Below are positions 47,246 to 55,114 of a stretch of DNA of 64,000 nt, one piece after another. Numbering within the stretch: position 1 is the stretch's first letter; the number at the start of each line of letters is the position of its first letter. Below the pieces are notes generated by a model that was given only the letters and a program-made list of their open reading frames with translations, was not told where the DNA came from and ran no database searches. A program made the translations under genes and the position numbers. Source of the DNA: Sinomicrobium sp. (GTDB lineage: Bacteria; Bacteroidota; Bacteroidia; Flavobacteriales; Flavobacteriaceae); contig JAJUFH010000015.1 of assembly GCA_029266035.1 (NCBI GenBank), positions 1 through 64,000 of the forward strand, in the 5' to 3' direction.

Positions 47246-47333
47246 TAATCAACTACAATACGTCAGAACCGGAGATCTCTCGACAAGCTCGGGATTGGGA
47301 TCTTTGGCGTCATTCACTAAATTGCCATCTTTT

Positions 47334-47711
47334 TTAAAATGGCAAATCGTCGTGCTCTTCCTCGTTAAAATCGGTTGCAGGTTCAAAAGCATCGGAAGGG
47401 GGCACAGGGGGCATTCCTGGAGCAGCTTGTTCGGTTTGTAAATTTTCTATACGCCAGCCCTGTATCGAATTGAAGTACTTGGTCTCTCCCTGCGGATTTA
47501 CCCATTCTCTACCCCTGAGATTTATCCCTATTTTTACCGGTTGCCCTACCTGAAAATTGTTGAGTAAATCGCATTTATCTTGAATAAACTCTACTAAAAT
47601 ATGTTGAGGGTACTGTTCTTCTGTGGTTACTACTACCTCTCTTTTCCTAAAACCGTTACTTCCATAAGTTTTGGTTTCATCAATCAGTTTAATTCTTCCT
47701 TGAACTTCCAT
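47334..47711 (-). CDS. DUF3127 protein, SSB-like OB-fold protein with DDLPF tail
   Basis: A 125-residue protein of the DUF3127 family found in Bacteroidota. It opens with MEVQGRIKLIDETKTYGSNGFRKREVVVTTEEQYPQHILVEF and has a GREWVNPQGETKYFNSIQGWRIE segment, both typical of an OB-fold. The C-terminus is a proline- and acid-rich disordered tail ending EEEHDDLPF, which strongly resembles the C-terminal peptide by which SSB recruits partner enzymes. A role in single-stranded DNA metabolism is therefore likely but unproven. It is a single gene upstream of no obvious partner. Confidence 0.88.
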   Translation of the reverse strand: MEVQGRIKLIDETKTYGSNGFRKREVVVTTEEQYPQHILVEFIQDKCDLLNNFQVGQPVKIGINLRGREWVNPQGETKYFNSIQGWRIENLQTEQAAPGMPPVPPSDAFEPATDFNEEEHDDLPF

Positions 47712-47762
47712 AAATACTATTCTTTATCGTTATTTCACTCGTTTAATTACACTTTATCTGAA

Positions 47763-48683
47763 CTATTTTTCTACATCTGCGACATCAAGGTCAAAATCAG
47801 CTTGCCCGTACCGCGGTGCCAAAAGTAATTTCCATGCAGAGAGTACATCCTCAGCTCTGAGAAATTCGCGAGCCCTCTCGTGTATTCGATTTTCGTCGTC
47901 CGAGCTCAGTAAACCTCTAATTTCTACCGATTCTTTTACAAATTCCAGAATATCCTTTTCTTCAGGCAGAGCTTCTATATTTCCGAGCATTCCCAAATCG
48001 TTTCCTGTAAGTACTTCACTTCGCCTTATATGGTCGGGTATCTTATCTACCCCTATCCCCAGTGAAGAAAGCGGTTTAGGTATTTCAAAAAAACCACTTC
48101 TGGCTCTGGAATAAAAGCTCCCCCCGGCTCTGGATACCAAATCTATCTCATATTGATCTATATACCCTTCATCGTTCAGCACTTTTTCACTGATATGCAT
48201 TTTCACCACCTCACAAATCACGAGGTTTCCCGCACCTCCTCCGGTTCCTAAGGCTACTATATCATTTACCCTACATTCGAACTGTACGGGCGATTCTGCA
48301 ACCCGGAATGGTCTTACCAAGTCTGAAGGCAACATGCTGAGCCCCGATTTTACAAATTCATTCACTCCTTCGGCGTATTCTGTACTCGACAGCGATGCCT
48401 GATGAACCAGATCGTAATTCACCACATTGATTACCACCTCTCCAATCCTTTTCACATTTTCAAGAGTGTGTTTTGTGGTGTTGTCTCTCACCCTCCTACT
48501 CGGCGAAAAAATCAGCACAGGCGGATTGGAACCGAACACATTAAAAAAACTAAAAGGAGATAAATTGGGAACCCCTTTTTCGTTAATTGTACTGGCAAAA
48601 GCGATGGGTCTCGGCGCAACAGCACCGAGCAACAAAGCGTGAAACTTTGCTGGTGAGATATCTGTGGGCGCTATCGAATACAT
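47763..48683 (-). CDS. Flavin reductase-like (FMN-binding split barrel) protein
   Basis: A 306-residue flavoprotein of the flavin reductase family. The start is the ATG at 48683 (MYSIAPTDISPAKFHALLLG); the TTG upstream lies in the promoter region. The FMN-binding core is clear: GAVAPRPIAFASTINEKGVPNLSPFSFFNVFGSNPPVLIFSPS and DTTKHTLENVKRIGEVVINVVNYDLV-like segments. A C-terminal helical extension of about 90 residues is present, as in many bacterial homologues. The physiological partner is unknown. Confidence 0.88.
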   Translation of the reverse strand: MYSIAPTDISPAKFHALLLGAVAPRPIAFASTINEKGVPNLSPFSFFNVFGSNPPVLIFSPSRRVRDNTTKHTLENVKRIGEVVINVVNYDLVHQASLSSTEYAEGVNEFVKSGLSMLPSDLVRPFRVAESPVQFECRVNDIVALGTGGGAGNLVICEVVKMHISEKVLNDEGYIDQYEIDLVSRAGGSFYSRARSGFFEIPKPLSSLGIGVDKIPDHIRRSEVLTGNDLGMLGNIEALPEEKDILEFVKESVEIRGLLSSDDENRIHERAREFLRAEDVLSAWKLLLAPRYGQADFDLDVADVEK

Positions 48684-48701
48684 ACTTCTCTCTATAAAAA
48701 A

Positions 48702-48709
48702 CAAAAGTA
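48702..48709 (-). promoter_or_regulatory. -7 element of the flavin reductase gene
   Basis: TACTTTTG on the minus strand, matching TAnnTTTG, 18 bp before the ATG at 48683. No clear -33 element. Confidence 0.4.
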
Positions 48710-48922
48710 ATTAAACATTGAGAGAAATAAAATCTTTACTATCCTTAGAATCGTTTTTTCTCTAAACAAGGCCTGTATCTCCGATATAGAGGTACTTTAG
48801 CTAGGTGCTGAGACAGAAGCAGACTCGGAACAAGCTAATACAGACTAAAAAATTTTAAAACCACTTCAAAACAATAAATTCTTCGCTTTTCCTTTATATT
48901 TACGGACTTATCCACAATATAG

Positions 48923-50074
48923 ATGACATCTAAAAGTAGAAACATCACCAAATGGATACTGATTGGCACTTCGATGCTGATAGTCTCTTTAATCCTTTGG
49001 AACACCTATGCTTTTTTTCAGCGTTTCAAGGAGGAAGAACGGATCAAGATGAAAATTTGGGCAGCCGCCCAAGCCGAATTGCTGCAAACTTCCGATTTGG
49101 AAAAAGATTTGGGCGATTTACCGCTACAAATACTCACCAACAACACCAGTACTCCCATGATACTGGTAAATATCAACGGTATTATCACTCCGAGTAATAT
49201 GGACGAAAACATCATTAGTGACCCGGAGGAGATTCAGCGCAAAATACGAGAGTTCTCCAGACAAAATGATCCGCTGGACATCAGTTATAAAAACGAGAAA
49301 ATCGCCATGCTGTATTACGGGAACTCTGAGGTGTTGACCAAGCTCAAATATTACCCTATTGCCCTGATTCTTATCATCATTCTCTTTATCGCTGTCATCC
49401 TCTTGTTTTATCAAACCTCGAGAATCTCAGATCAAAACAAGTTGTGGGCAGGTATGGCCAAGGAAACGGCACATCAGATTGGAACTCCCCTCTCTTCTCT
49501 GGTGGGTTGGTCGGAGATTCTAAAAAGTCAAGACGCCGATCCGGCTATTCTCGGAGAAATCGAAAAAGACATCATTAGACTGCAGATTATCACCGACCGT
49601 TTCTCTAAGATAGGCTCTACTCCGGTACTCTCCACCCTCGATGTAGTAGAAGAAGTGAGAACGACATTCGAATATCTCAGAGAACGCAGTTCGAAGCTGG
49701 TTTCTTTCGAACTCATAATTCCCGATCGTCAGATTATGGTCAATATCAATCCTCAACTCTTTAGCTGGACCATAGAAAATCTCGTAAAAAATGCCATTGA
49801 CGCCATGAAGGGAAAAGGGAATTTAAAAATGGAAATAAAGGACGCAGGAAAACAGGTGCTTCTCCTAGTGAGCGACACCGGAAAGGGAATTCCGAAAAAT
49901 TTTCACAAAACCATTTTTTCTCCGGGTTACACTACCAAAAGAAGAGGCTGGGGCTTGGGATTATCGCTGGTACAGCGTATTATAGAAGATTATCACGAAG
50001 GAAAGGTAAGGGTATTACACTCCGACCTAGGCAAGGGAACAACCATGCAAATCACGCTAAAAACAGTTTTTTAA
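48923..50074 (+). CDS. Membrane sensor histidine kinase (orphan)
   Basis: A 383-residue kinase with two membrane helices (about residues 10-30 and 141-162) enclosing a periplasmic sensor loop of about 110 residues. The H-box is MAKETAHQIGTPLSSLVGWSEIL, and the catalytic domain has ENLVKNAIDAMKGKGNLK (N-box), SDTGKGIPKNF (G1) and TTKRRGWGLGLSLVQRI (G2). It has a GW rather than GTG before the LGL motif, as in the group of Bacteroidota kinases with H-box HQIGTPLSS. No response regulator is adjacent; a zinc-ribbon membrane protein follows 30 bp later in the same operon. Confidence 0.9.
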   Translation: MTSKSRNITKWILIGTSMLIVSLILWNTYAFFQRFKEEERIKMKIWAAAQAELLQTSDLEKDLGDLPLQILTNNTSTPMILVNINGIITPSNMDENIISDPEEIQRKIREFSRQNDPLDISYKNEKIAMLYYGNSEVLTKLKYYPIALILIIILFIAVILLFYQTSRISDQNKLWAGMAKETAHQIGTPLSSLVGWSEILKSQDADPAILGEIEKDIIRLQIITDRFSKIGSTPVLSTLDVVEEVRTTFEYLRERSSKLVSFELIIPDRQIMVNINPQLFSWTIENLVKNAIDAMKGKGNLKMEIKDAGKQVLLLVSDTGKGIPKNFHKTIFSPGYTTKRRGWGLGLSLVQRIIEDYHEGKVRVLHSDLGKGTTMQITLKTVF

Positions 50075-50104
50075 CGTTAAGTAAAAAAACAAAACCACCA
50101 AACC

Positions 50105-50485
50105 ATGTCTTTATCTGAAAAACGCGTTGTCATCAAAGAAGCTGCACTCACCAACAACTGCCCGGTATGTTATAACGACTCTGGATTGTTGCTTGTATTT
50201 TATCAAAAACACATCGAAACTTCCTGGTATAAAAAAATCACCGGAGAGGTGAACAGTGATCTACAGTGTAAAAAATGTAAGTCGACCATCTACCCAGTAA
50301 AATGGACCGAAGACATAGAGCGAGTTATCGACTATTACACCAAGACCATAATTCCCGAAAAACGTCGTTTTCGACTCACTAAAAAATCGTATTATATCGC
50401 CGGTATCCTCTTCGTACTCATCGGAAGTCTATTGGCACTCTATTATTCCGGGTATTACGAGGAGTTTTTTACAGCTGCTCCCTAA
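50105..50485 (+). CDS. Small membrane protein with zinc-ribbon-like Cys pairs
   Basis: A 126-residue protein of unknown function. The N-terminal region has two Cys-x-x-Cys pairs (CPVC near residue 19 and CKKC near residue 57), the pattern of a zinc ribbon. A basic segment (EKRRFRLTKKS) precedes one C-terminal helix (YYIAGILFVLIGSLLALYYSGYY). The gene follows the orphan histidine kinase by 30 bp, so it could act with it. It overlaps the 3' end of the convergent HIT-family gene by 17 bp. I do not recognise a named family. Confidence 0.75.
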   Translation: MSLSEKRVVIKEAALTNNCPVCYNDSGLLLVFYQKHIETSWYKKITGEVNSDLQCKKCKSTIYPVKWTEDIERVIDYYTKTIIPEKRRFRLTKKSYYIAGILFVLIGSLLALYYSGYYEEFFTAAP

Positions 50486-50858
50486 TCTTTGCAGCGAGCT
50501 CTCTAAACTCATCGTCTGTCATAGACACCTTGTGCTGAAAGTTGATGTCTCTCATCTCATTAAGCGGTATGAGATGTACGTGTACATGAGGCACCTCGAG
50601 CCCTACAACTGCCATCCCCACTCTTTTACAAGGCACAGCCTTTTCTAGGGCTATCCCTATCTTTCTGGAAAAAGCCATAAGTCCGAGATAGCTCTCTTCG
50701 TCGAGATCCAGCAACTTGTCTGTCTCTTTTTTGGGAATACAAAGAGTATGCCCTTTAGCGTTGGGATTAATATCCAGAAACGCAAAATAATTCTCGTCTT
50801 CCGCTATTTTATAGCTGGGGATCTCTCCCTTGATAATACTGGTAAAAACACTGCCCAT
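50469..50858 (-). CDS. HIT-family nucleotide-binding protein
   Basis: About 129 residues from MGSVFTSIIKGEIPSYKIAED. The open frame runs upstream to 50927, but the homology begins here. The histidine triad is HVHVHLIPL. It has the HINT-type layout (YFAFLDINPNAKGHTLCIPKKE) and hydrolyses nucleoside phosphoramidates or related adenosine compounds. It follows greA on the same strand, an arrangement I know from other Flavobacteria, although a terminator lies between them. The 3' end overlaps the convergent zinc-ribbon gene by 17 bp. Confidence 0.93.
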   Translation of the reverse strand: MGSVFTSIIKGEIPSYKIAEDENYFAFLDINPNAKGHTLCIPKKETDKLLDLDEESYLGLMAFSRKIGIALEKAVPCKRVGMAVVGLEVPHVHVHLIPLNEMRDINFQHKVSMTDDEFRELAAKIREQL

Positions 50859-50990
50859 AACCGATGCTGCTTTATTGATTACTACTCCGGCTCTGGTGCG
50901 ACACAGACTTTTCGGACTGTGCTGCACCGGAAGCCTTGTGGAGCTTTTTTCTCGTTCCGCCTAATGTAGCGGTTGATACTGATAAAAATA

Positions 50991-51026
50991 AAAAATCCTT
51001 TTTTGAACCCGGTCAAAAAAGGACTT
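50991..51026 (-). terminator. Terminator of greA
   Basis: Arms AATCCTTTTTTGA and TCAAAAAAGGACTT pair with one mismatch, with a T-rich tract on the minus-strand side. It lies between the greA stop (51049) and the HIT gene. Confidence 0.75.
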
Positions 51027-51048
51027 GTTTTTCAGAAAAAAAACAGCC

Positions 51049-51525
51049 CTATTCTCTGCTGATCTCCAGGATTTCAAATTTCAGCGTTCCGTTGGGGACC
51101 TGGATTTCGGCTATATCGCCAACTTCTTTTCCCAACAATCCCTTTCCTATGGGCGAACTCACCGAGATTTTGCCGCTTTTGAGATCGGCTTCGCTCTCGG
51201 CTACCAAGGTATATTTCATTTCCATACCGTTGGCCTGATTTTTTATTTTTACTGTCGACAGCACCAACACTTTGGAGGTGTCCAGCTTTGACTCGTCTAT
51301 AAGTCTGGCATTGGACAGCAATTCTTCCATTTTGGAAATTTTCATTTCGAGCAAACCCTGAGCTTCTTTGGCAGCATCATACTCTGCATTCTCAGACAAA
51401 TCTCCCTTGTCCCTAGCTTCAGCAATAGCTTGAGAAGCCTTGGGTCTCTCCACATTTTTCAGCTGGTCCAGCTCTTCTCTGAGCTTCTTTAGTCCTTCAG
51501 CTGTGTAATAAGATACCTTACTCAT
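51049..51525 (-). CDS. greA: Transcription elongation factor GreA
   Basis: Rescues backtracked RNA polymerase by stimulating cleavage of the 3' end of nascent RNA. It has 158 residues. The coiled-coil N-terminal domain has the tip residues in RDKGDLSENAEYDAAKEAQ (the catalytic acidic pair) and the C-terminal FKBP-like domain is ISVSSPIGKGLLGKEVGDIAEIQVPNGTLKFEILEI. Complete. A terminator-like hairpin sits at the 5' end of its leader. Confidence 0.97.
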   Translation of the reverse strand: MSKVSYYTAEGLKKLREELDQLKNVERPKASQAIAEARDKGDLSENAEYDAAKEAQGLLEMKISKMEELLSNARLIDESKLDTSKVLVLSTVKIKNQANGMEMKYTLVAESEADLKSGKISVSSPIGKGLLGKEVGDIAEIQVPNGTLKFEILEISRE

Positions 51526-51550
51526 AACTTCAAAATTTTAAATACAAAAA

Positions 51551-51571
51551 AATCCCCTTCTAAAGAGGATT
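51551..51571 (-). terminator. Terminator-like hairpin in the greA leader
   Basis: On the minus strand AATCCTCTT and AAGGGGATT pair fully with one U-G wobble around a 3-nt loop, then TTTTT. The predicted start point (about 51571) is at the 5' edge of this hairpin. It could be an early terminator or a 5'-end stabilising stem-loop. Confidence 0.6.
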
Positions 51572-51576
51572 CATAG

Positions 51577-51584
51577 CAAATATA
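51577..51584 (-). promoter_or_regulatory. -7 element of greA
   Basis: TATATTTG on the minus strand matches TAnnTTTG exactly. A -33 TTG at standard spacing is not obvious. The leader is about 45 nt. Confidence 0.5.
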
Positions 51585-51724
51585 CAAAATTTTAATCACC
51601 GAGGATATTTAAATGCAGGGAAGTCGGAGACCTCAAAATATTCCCGGTAAACGGCATGGAATATTCGAAAGGAAGAACAAACGAGCGGATTGCGAACACC
51701 GCACCAGTTTGATATACCTGCCTA

Positions 51725-52177
51725 TTAATTGTTGTACACCCTTACCGTGCTACCGGTCACCTGTGTTTGATAAAACAACAAATCGTAAGTGCGTTCTTCG
51801 CCGTCCTCGGGACGGTTGATCATCTGACCGTTAAACAAGTTGTACTCATAATCGTCGCAAGGACAAACGCAGTTGGTGCCTCCCTTGATTTCCATAGTAG
51901 AACAGTCGTTGGGTGAATGGTTGGGGCAACTGGCTTCCCAGGCGTAATACTCGGCACCGGTATTGATGACAAATATCCCTCTGAGCCCTACTCCCTCATT
52001 GGCTATATGTACGGCATTACCAGGGGTATTAAGACCGTTGTAGAGCGGGAGGTTCAGATTGATATCGTAGCTGAATTCTAATTCTACAAGATAGGGGTTT
52101 CGCTCTCTGTTATCGTCACTACAAGAAGTGAAAAGAAATATAGCAAAAAAACTGAGGACTGAGATAAAGAGTTTCAC
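51725..52177 (-). CDS. Lipoprotein with degenerate Rieske-like domain
   Basis: A 150-residue exported protein. The signal peptide ends in a lipobox (FTSC). The remainder resembles a Rieske [2Fe-2S] fold: residues 93-96 are CPNH and the second cluster box reads CVCPCDDYEYNLFNGQ. In a true Rieske centre these are CxH and CxxH; here the first box is CxxH and the expected second His is Asp. The Cys residues are kept but not both His ligands, so a standard Rieske cluster is unlikely. The remaining five cysteines could form disulfides or a different site. Transcribed alone upstream of the region before the second TonB receptor's end. Confidence 0.75.
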   Translation of the reverse strand: MKLFISVLSFFAIFLFTSCSDDNRERNPYLVELEFSYDINLNLPLYNGLNTPGNAVHIANEGVGLRGIFVINTGAEYYAWEASCPNHSPNDCSTMEIKGGTNCVCPCDDYEYNLFNGQMINRPEDGEERTYDLLFYQTQVTGSTVRVYNN

Positions 52178-52282
52178 CGATTACTGATTTAAAATTATGG
52201 AAAACGATTTGGCATTCTACGGTAAAGTTACGGTCTTTTTGCAAATCAGTAGATAATGTTTGCAAAAAACAGTATAAACCAA

Positions 52283-52337
52283 AGGGCGATAACTGTAATT
52301 TGTCTCTCAGTTAAAAACAAAATACAGCCATCGCCCT
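52283..52337 (-). terminator. Long hairpin downstream of the second TonB receptor
   Basis: AGGGCGAT (52283-52290) and ATCGCCCT (52330-52337) form the base of a stem of about 15 bp that includes two G-U pairs in the minus-strand RNA, with five more pairs after a mismatch. It lies 25 bp beyond the receptor stop codon and is followed by TTGGTTT on the minus strand, a weak T-run. Confidence 0.6.
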
Positions 52338-52361
52338 CTGTGCTTTACGGCTATAACTACC

Positions 52362-54542
52362 TTATATTTTAAGGTTTAGACCAACTAAGAAATTAATCCC
52401 GGCCTGAGGATAGTAGTAGGGAGATAAAGGATCGTACATAAATCCGTTAGATTCGTATTTCTCATCCAAAATATTATTAACCAATCCACTAATGGTAACC
52501 GACTTAAAGAACGCCACATCTTTCAGCTCATACGACACATTGATGTCGTTTATAAAATAGTCGGAAAGCGCCGCCACTTCTCTACCGGTATTGTCCATAT
52601 ACTGTTTTCCAACATACTTCGACAACAGCGACAGTTGCAAATTGTCTACTGGGCTAAATACAATGGCATTTCCCGCTATAACTCCAGGAGAAAAAGAAAT
52701 CTCTGTATTTCCCATTTTCTCCACCCCTCCAGCTGTTTCGTTCACATAGTCTATATTGCGATTGTCGCTCAGTGCAATGTTGGGCCGTATTGTCCAGCGG
52801 TCGGAAATTATTACCGTTGCATCTACTTCCAGTCCGATCCTGTAGCTATCACCGCTGTTCCGGCGTATAGGGGCACCCACATCGTCGAGCTCGCCGGTAA
52901 GTACTAGCTGATCTTTATAGCGCATATAGTAAGCGTTTGCATTGAGTTTGACATTGCTAGACAAATACCTCCATCCCAGCTCAAAGTCGTTTAGGTATTC
53001 CGGTTTAGGATTTCCTCCTTTGTAGTCACTCCTGTTGGGTTCTCTTCCCGCTCTACCATAAGAGAAATAAAGATTATTCCCTGGACTAAAAGTATAAGTG
53101 ACTCCAGCCTTAGGATTGAAAAAATTAAAAGTATCATCTACCAGACCAGTTTCTTCTCCGTTGGCTTCATATCCGATACCGCGATATTGTATATCTCCAA
53201 ATAGGTTCCAGCGATCGGTCAGTTTGTAATTTACCTTGGCAAAAACATTGGCATCGGCTTTCAGAGAGTTGTCGTCGTAATACCGGTCTCTGATCTCACT
53301 CTGCGAAGCATATCTCGCCCAAATAATTTCACCGAAATGATCTCCTTCATACTTATTCCAAGCTCCTCCTACTACTACATCAAGTGATTCGTCTTCGTAG
53401 TGAGCCGAAAAGGTGGTTCCATAAAAATCATTGTCTAACCACTCTCTGCCAATCAGGTCGGTGGTATTTATAGTGCTTCCCCCTACAACAACAGGTGTCA
53501 AACCGTAATCGGCAAAATCTTGATCCTGTCCGTATTGCTCAAAATAGCCTCTTCCATAGGTGTAGTGAAGCGCCAGGTTGGTACTCCAGCGATCAGACCA
53601 TCGCTGATTCCAGTGCAACTGGGCGTGGTCTTGTTTGTAATCGTCTACCTCATTGTCGTAAAAGCGGATATTGCCGTCGTCGTCGGTGTACTGTCCGGCA
53701 GAATTGTACCGCCTATTGGTTTTCATAGTCTCCGCATCGATACCGTTCCACGACTGATAGGTGGTTTCGTGCCCACCGAATACCAAGGCCTTTACTAGCG
53801 TATTCCCATCAACATAAGCTCCTTGTAAAAAATACGATTTTAAATCGGACGAAGCCCTGTCGACATAACCGTCGGAACGGAGTACGGAAAGACGTCCGGA
53901 AACTTCAAAATGATCGTTTAGTTTTCCAGTAGTAAACTTCAGGGTGTGTTTCCTGGTGTTAAAGCTACCGAAGGAATTGGCAATTTCCCCTCCGGCTTCT
54001 TCGGCTACAGCATCGGTAAGCAGATTCAGACTGGCGCCAAATGCACCCGCTCCGTTGGTTGAGGTTCCCACACCTCGCTGCAACTGCATATTCTCTACCG
54101 AAGAGGCAAAGTCGGGCATATTTACCCAAAAGCTTCCGTGTGATTCCGAATCGTTAAAGGGAATACCGTTTATGGTAACATTTACCCGAGTAGCATCGCT
54201 ACCCCGCACTCTGATTCCGGTATATCCAATACCGGCTCCGGCATCAGAGGTAGTGACCACAGAGGGCAAATAATTCATAAGTGAAGGAATATCTTGCCCC
54301 AGGTTTCTCGAAGCGATATCTGTCTTAGACAAATTGCTAAAGGTTACCGGGTTCTGAGCAGTGACCCTCACGGCAGATACCAGCACCTCATCGAGAGCCA
54401 CAGAATCGGATACAACGGTATCCCTCACCTTTGATTCTTGTGATAAAACACATTGTCCGCCAAGTACTGACAAGGCAACAGCCGCAAGTTTGCGACTTTT
54501 GGACACACAAAACAACTTTTTCATTCGCAACAAATTTTGCAC
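52362..54542 (-). CDS. TonB-dependent receptor (FecA-like)
   Basis: A 726-residue outer-membrane transporter. The signal peptide is within residues 1-35 (ending GGQCVLSQ); an in-frame ATG at 54524 is an alternative start. Unlike the first receptor there is no carboxypeptidase-like domain; the plug follows directly (VLVSAVRVTAQNPVTFSNLSKTDIASRNLGQDIPSLMNYLPSVV, then GIGYTGIRVRGSDATRVNVTINGIPFNDSESHG and GVGTSTNGAGAFGASLNL). The 22-strand barrel ends in GINFLVGLNLKI. The plug pattern places it in the FecA-like group for iron chelates, but the ligand is not known. No partner gene (inner-membrane transporter, regulator) is adjacent. Confidence 0.9.
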   Translation of the reverse strand: MQNLLRMKKLFCVSKSRKLAAVALSVLGGQCVLSQESKVRDTVVSDSVALDEVLVSAVRVTAQNPVTFSNLSKTDIASRNLGQDIPSLMNYLPSVVTTSDAGAGIGYTGIRVRGSDATRVNVTINGIPFNDSESHGSFWVNMPDFASSVENMQLQRGVGTSTNGAGAFGASLNLLTDAVAEEAGGEIANSFGSFNTRKHTLKFTTGKLNDHFEVSGRLSVLRSDGYVDRASSDLKSYFLQGAYVDGNTLVKALVFGGHETTYQSWNGIDAETMKTNRRYNSAGQYTDDDGNIRFYDNEVDDYKQDHAQLHWNQRWSDRWSTNLALHYTYGRGYFEQYGQDQDFADYGLTPVVVGGSTINTTDLIGREWLDNDFYGTTFSAHYEDESLDVVVGGAWNKYEGDHFGEIIWARYASQSEIRDRYYDDNSLKADANVFAKVNYKLTDRWNLFGDIQYRGIGYEANGEETGLVDDTFNFFNPKAGVTYTFSPGNNLYFSYGRAGREPNRSDYKGGNPKPEYLNDFELGWRYLSSNVKLNANAYYMRYKDQLVLTGELDDVGAPIRRNSGDSYRIGLEVDATVIISDRWTIRPNIALSDNRNIDYVNETAGGVEKMGNTEISFSPGVIAGNAIVFSPVDNLQLSLLSKYVGKQYMDNTGREVAALSDYFINDINVSYELKDVAFFKSVTISGLVNNILDEKYESNGFMYDPLSPYYYPQAGINFLVGLNLKI

Positions 54543-54697
54543 GAATAAAAAGGGGTCATTATTCTTTGGTTAAAATTAGATTACTCCCAGACCGAGGAAT
54601 CGGATTATTGTCAATTCCCAAGCGCAGCTCCGTACTGGTTAGTCTGTCCGATCGCTCAGTGGTTCAGCTCTCCTACTCGCCGGCAAGTAGGTTTACC

Positions 54698-54855
54698 AAA
54701 ATGTCCACTGGACATTTTCTTAACGCCTGGAATTTTGACAACCCGCCAACTGGTTATCACATCAAAAACGTCCTTCTGACATTCTCCTGTGATCGGGTTG
54801 CCCCCCGCCAGCTGGCCCCTTCGCTAAAAATGTCCACTGGACATTTTCTTAACGC
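54698..54855. repeat. Pair of 29-bp direct repeats, each with a 21-bp palindrome
   Basis: Exact copies at 54698-54726 and 54827-54855. Each begins with a perfect palindrome of 10-bp arms and 1-bp centre (core TGTCCACTGGACA) and ends in TTCTTAACGC. The starts are 129 bp apart. This looks like a dispersed palindromic element of the genome. Confidence 0.85.
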
Positions 54856-55102
54856 TCGGTCCTCCCTAAACAGCATTACCTGTTCGAGGTTCTATGGGTA
54901 TGATCTCAGCTCGCTCCTGTACTGTTCAACAGTCAGTGTTTAAGCACCCCTTTTGAGATATATGAGCCGCAAAGCTACGAGCTAAAAATATATTTCCCTT
55001 GTTTTTTCCTCTTTTTTTTCACGAGAATATCAGATGGTTTTCAAAACCTTTATTAAAATCTTTTTTATGCTGTCGTTACGAACTGATTGTTAATGTATTC
55101 CT

Positions 55103-55110
55103 TATTTTTG
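55103..55110 (+). promoter_or_regulatory. -7 element of the hybrid kinase gene, near-leaderless
   Basis: TATTTTTG matches TAnnTTTG. Only four bases separate it from the ATG at 55115. The -33 element is ambiguous. Confidence 0.45.
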
Positions 55111-55114
55111 TACC

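Larger units (their letters stand above)
46838..47333. other. Intergenic region with a candidate sRNA and degenerate repeats
   Basis: No protein gene in 496 bases. The left part holds a promoter-like pair and a structured transcript candidate (46885-47024). The right part (47180-47310) holds GGTGA/GGAGA-type repeats similar to those at 23700-23763, a 15-base reverse-complement copy of part of the 40390-40404 repeat, and a TCTCGACAAGCTCGGG-type motif. Confidence 0.65.
54543..55114. other. Intergenic region with palindromic repeats
   Basis: No gene in 572 bases. The region contains two exact 29-bp direct repeats (54698-54726 and 54827-54855), a near-palindromic GCCGGC-centred hairpin (54672-54691) similar to one at 40567, and further short inverted segments. 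An open frame of 170 codons (54431-54943) is an artefact of these repeats. The promoter of the hybrid kinase is at the right end. Confidence 0.7.

Noticed and set aside
54622-54700. Sequence with GCTCAGTGG reminiscent of a tRNA D arm
   Set aside because: No matching acceptor stem or T arm could be built around it; the palindromic repeat explains the structure.
54431-54943. Open frame of 170 codons on the plus strand between the second TonB receptor and the hybrid kinase
   Set aside because: It is made up of intergenic palindromic repeats (the same peptide occurs twice from the 29-bp repeats) and overlaps the receptor's 5' end antisense.
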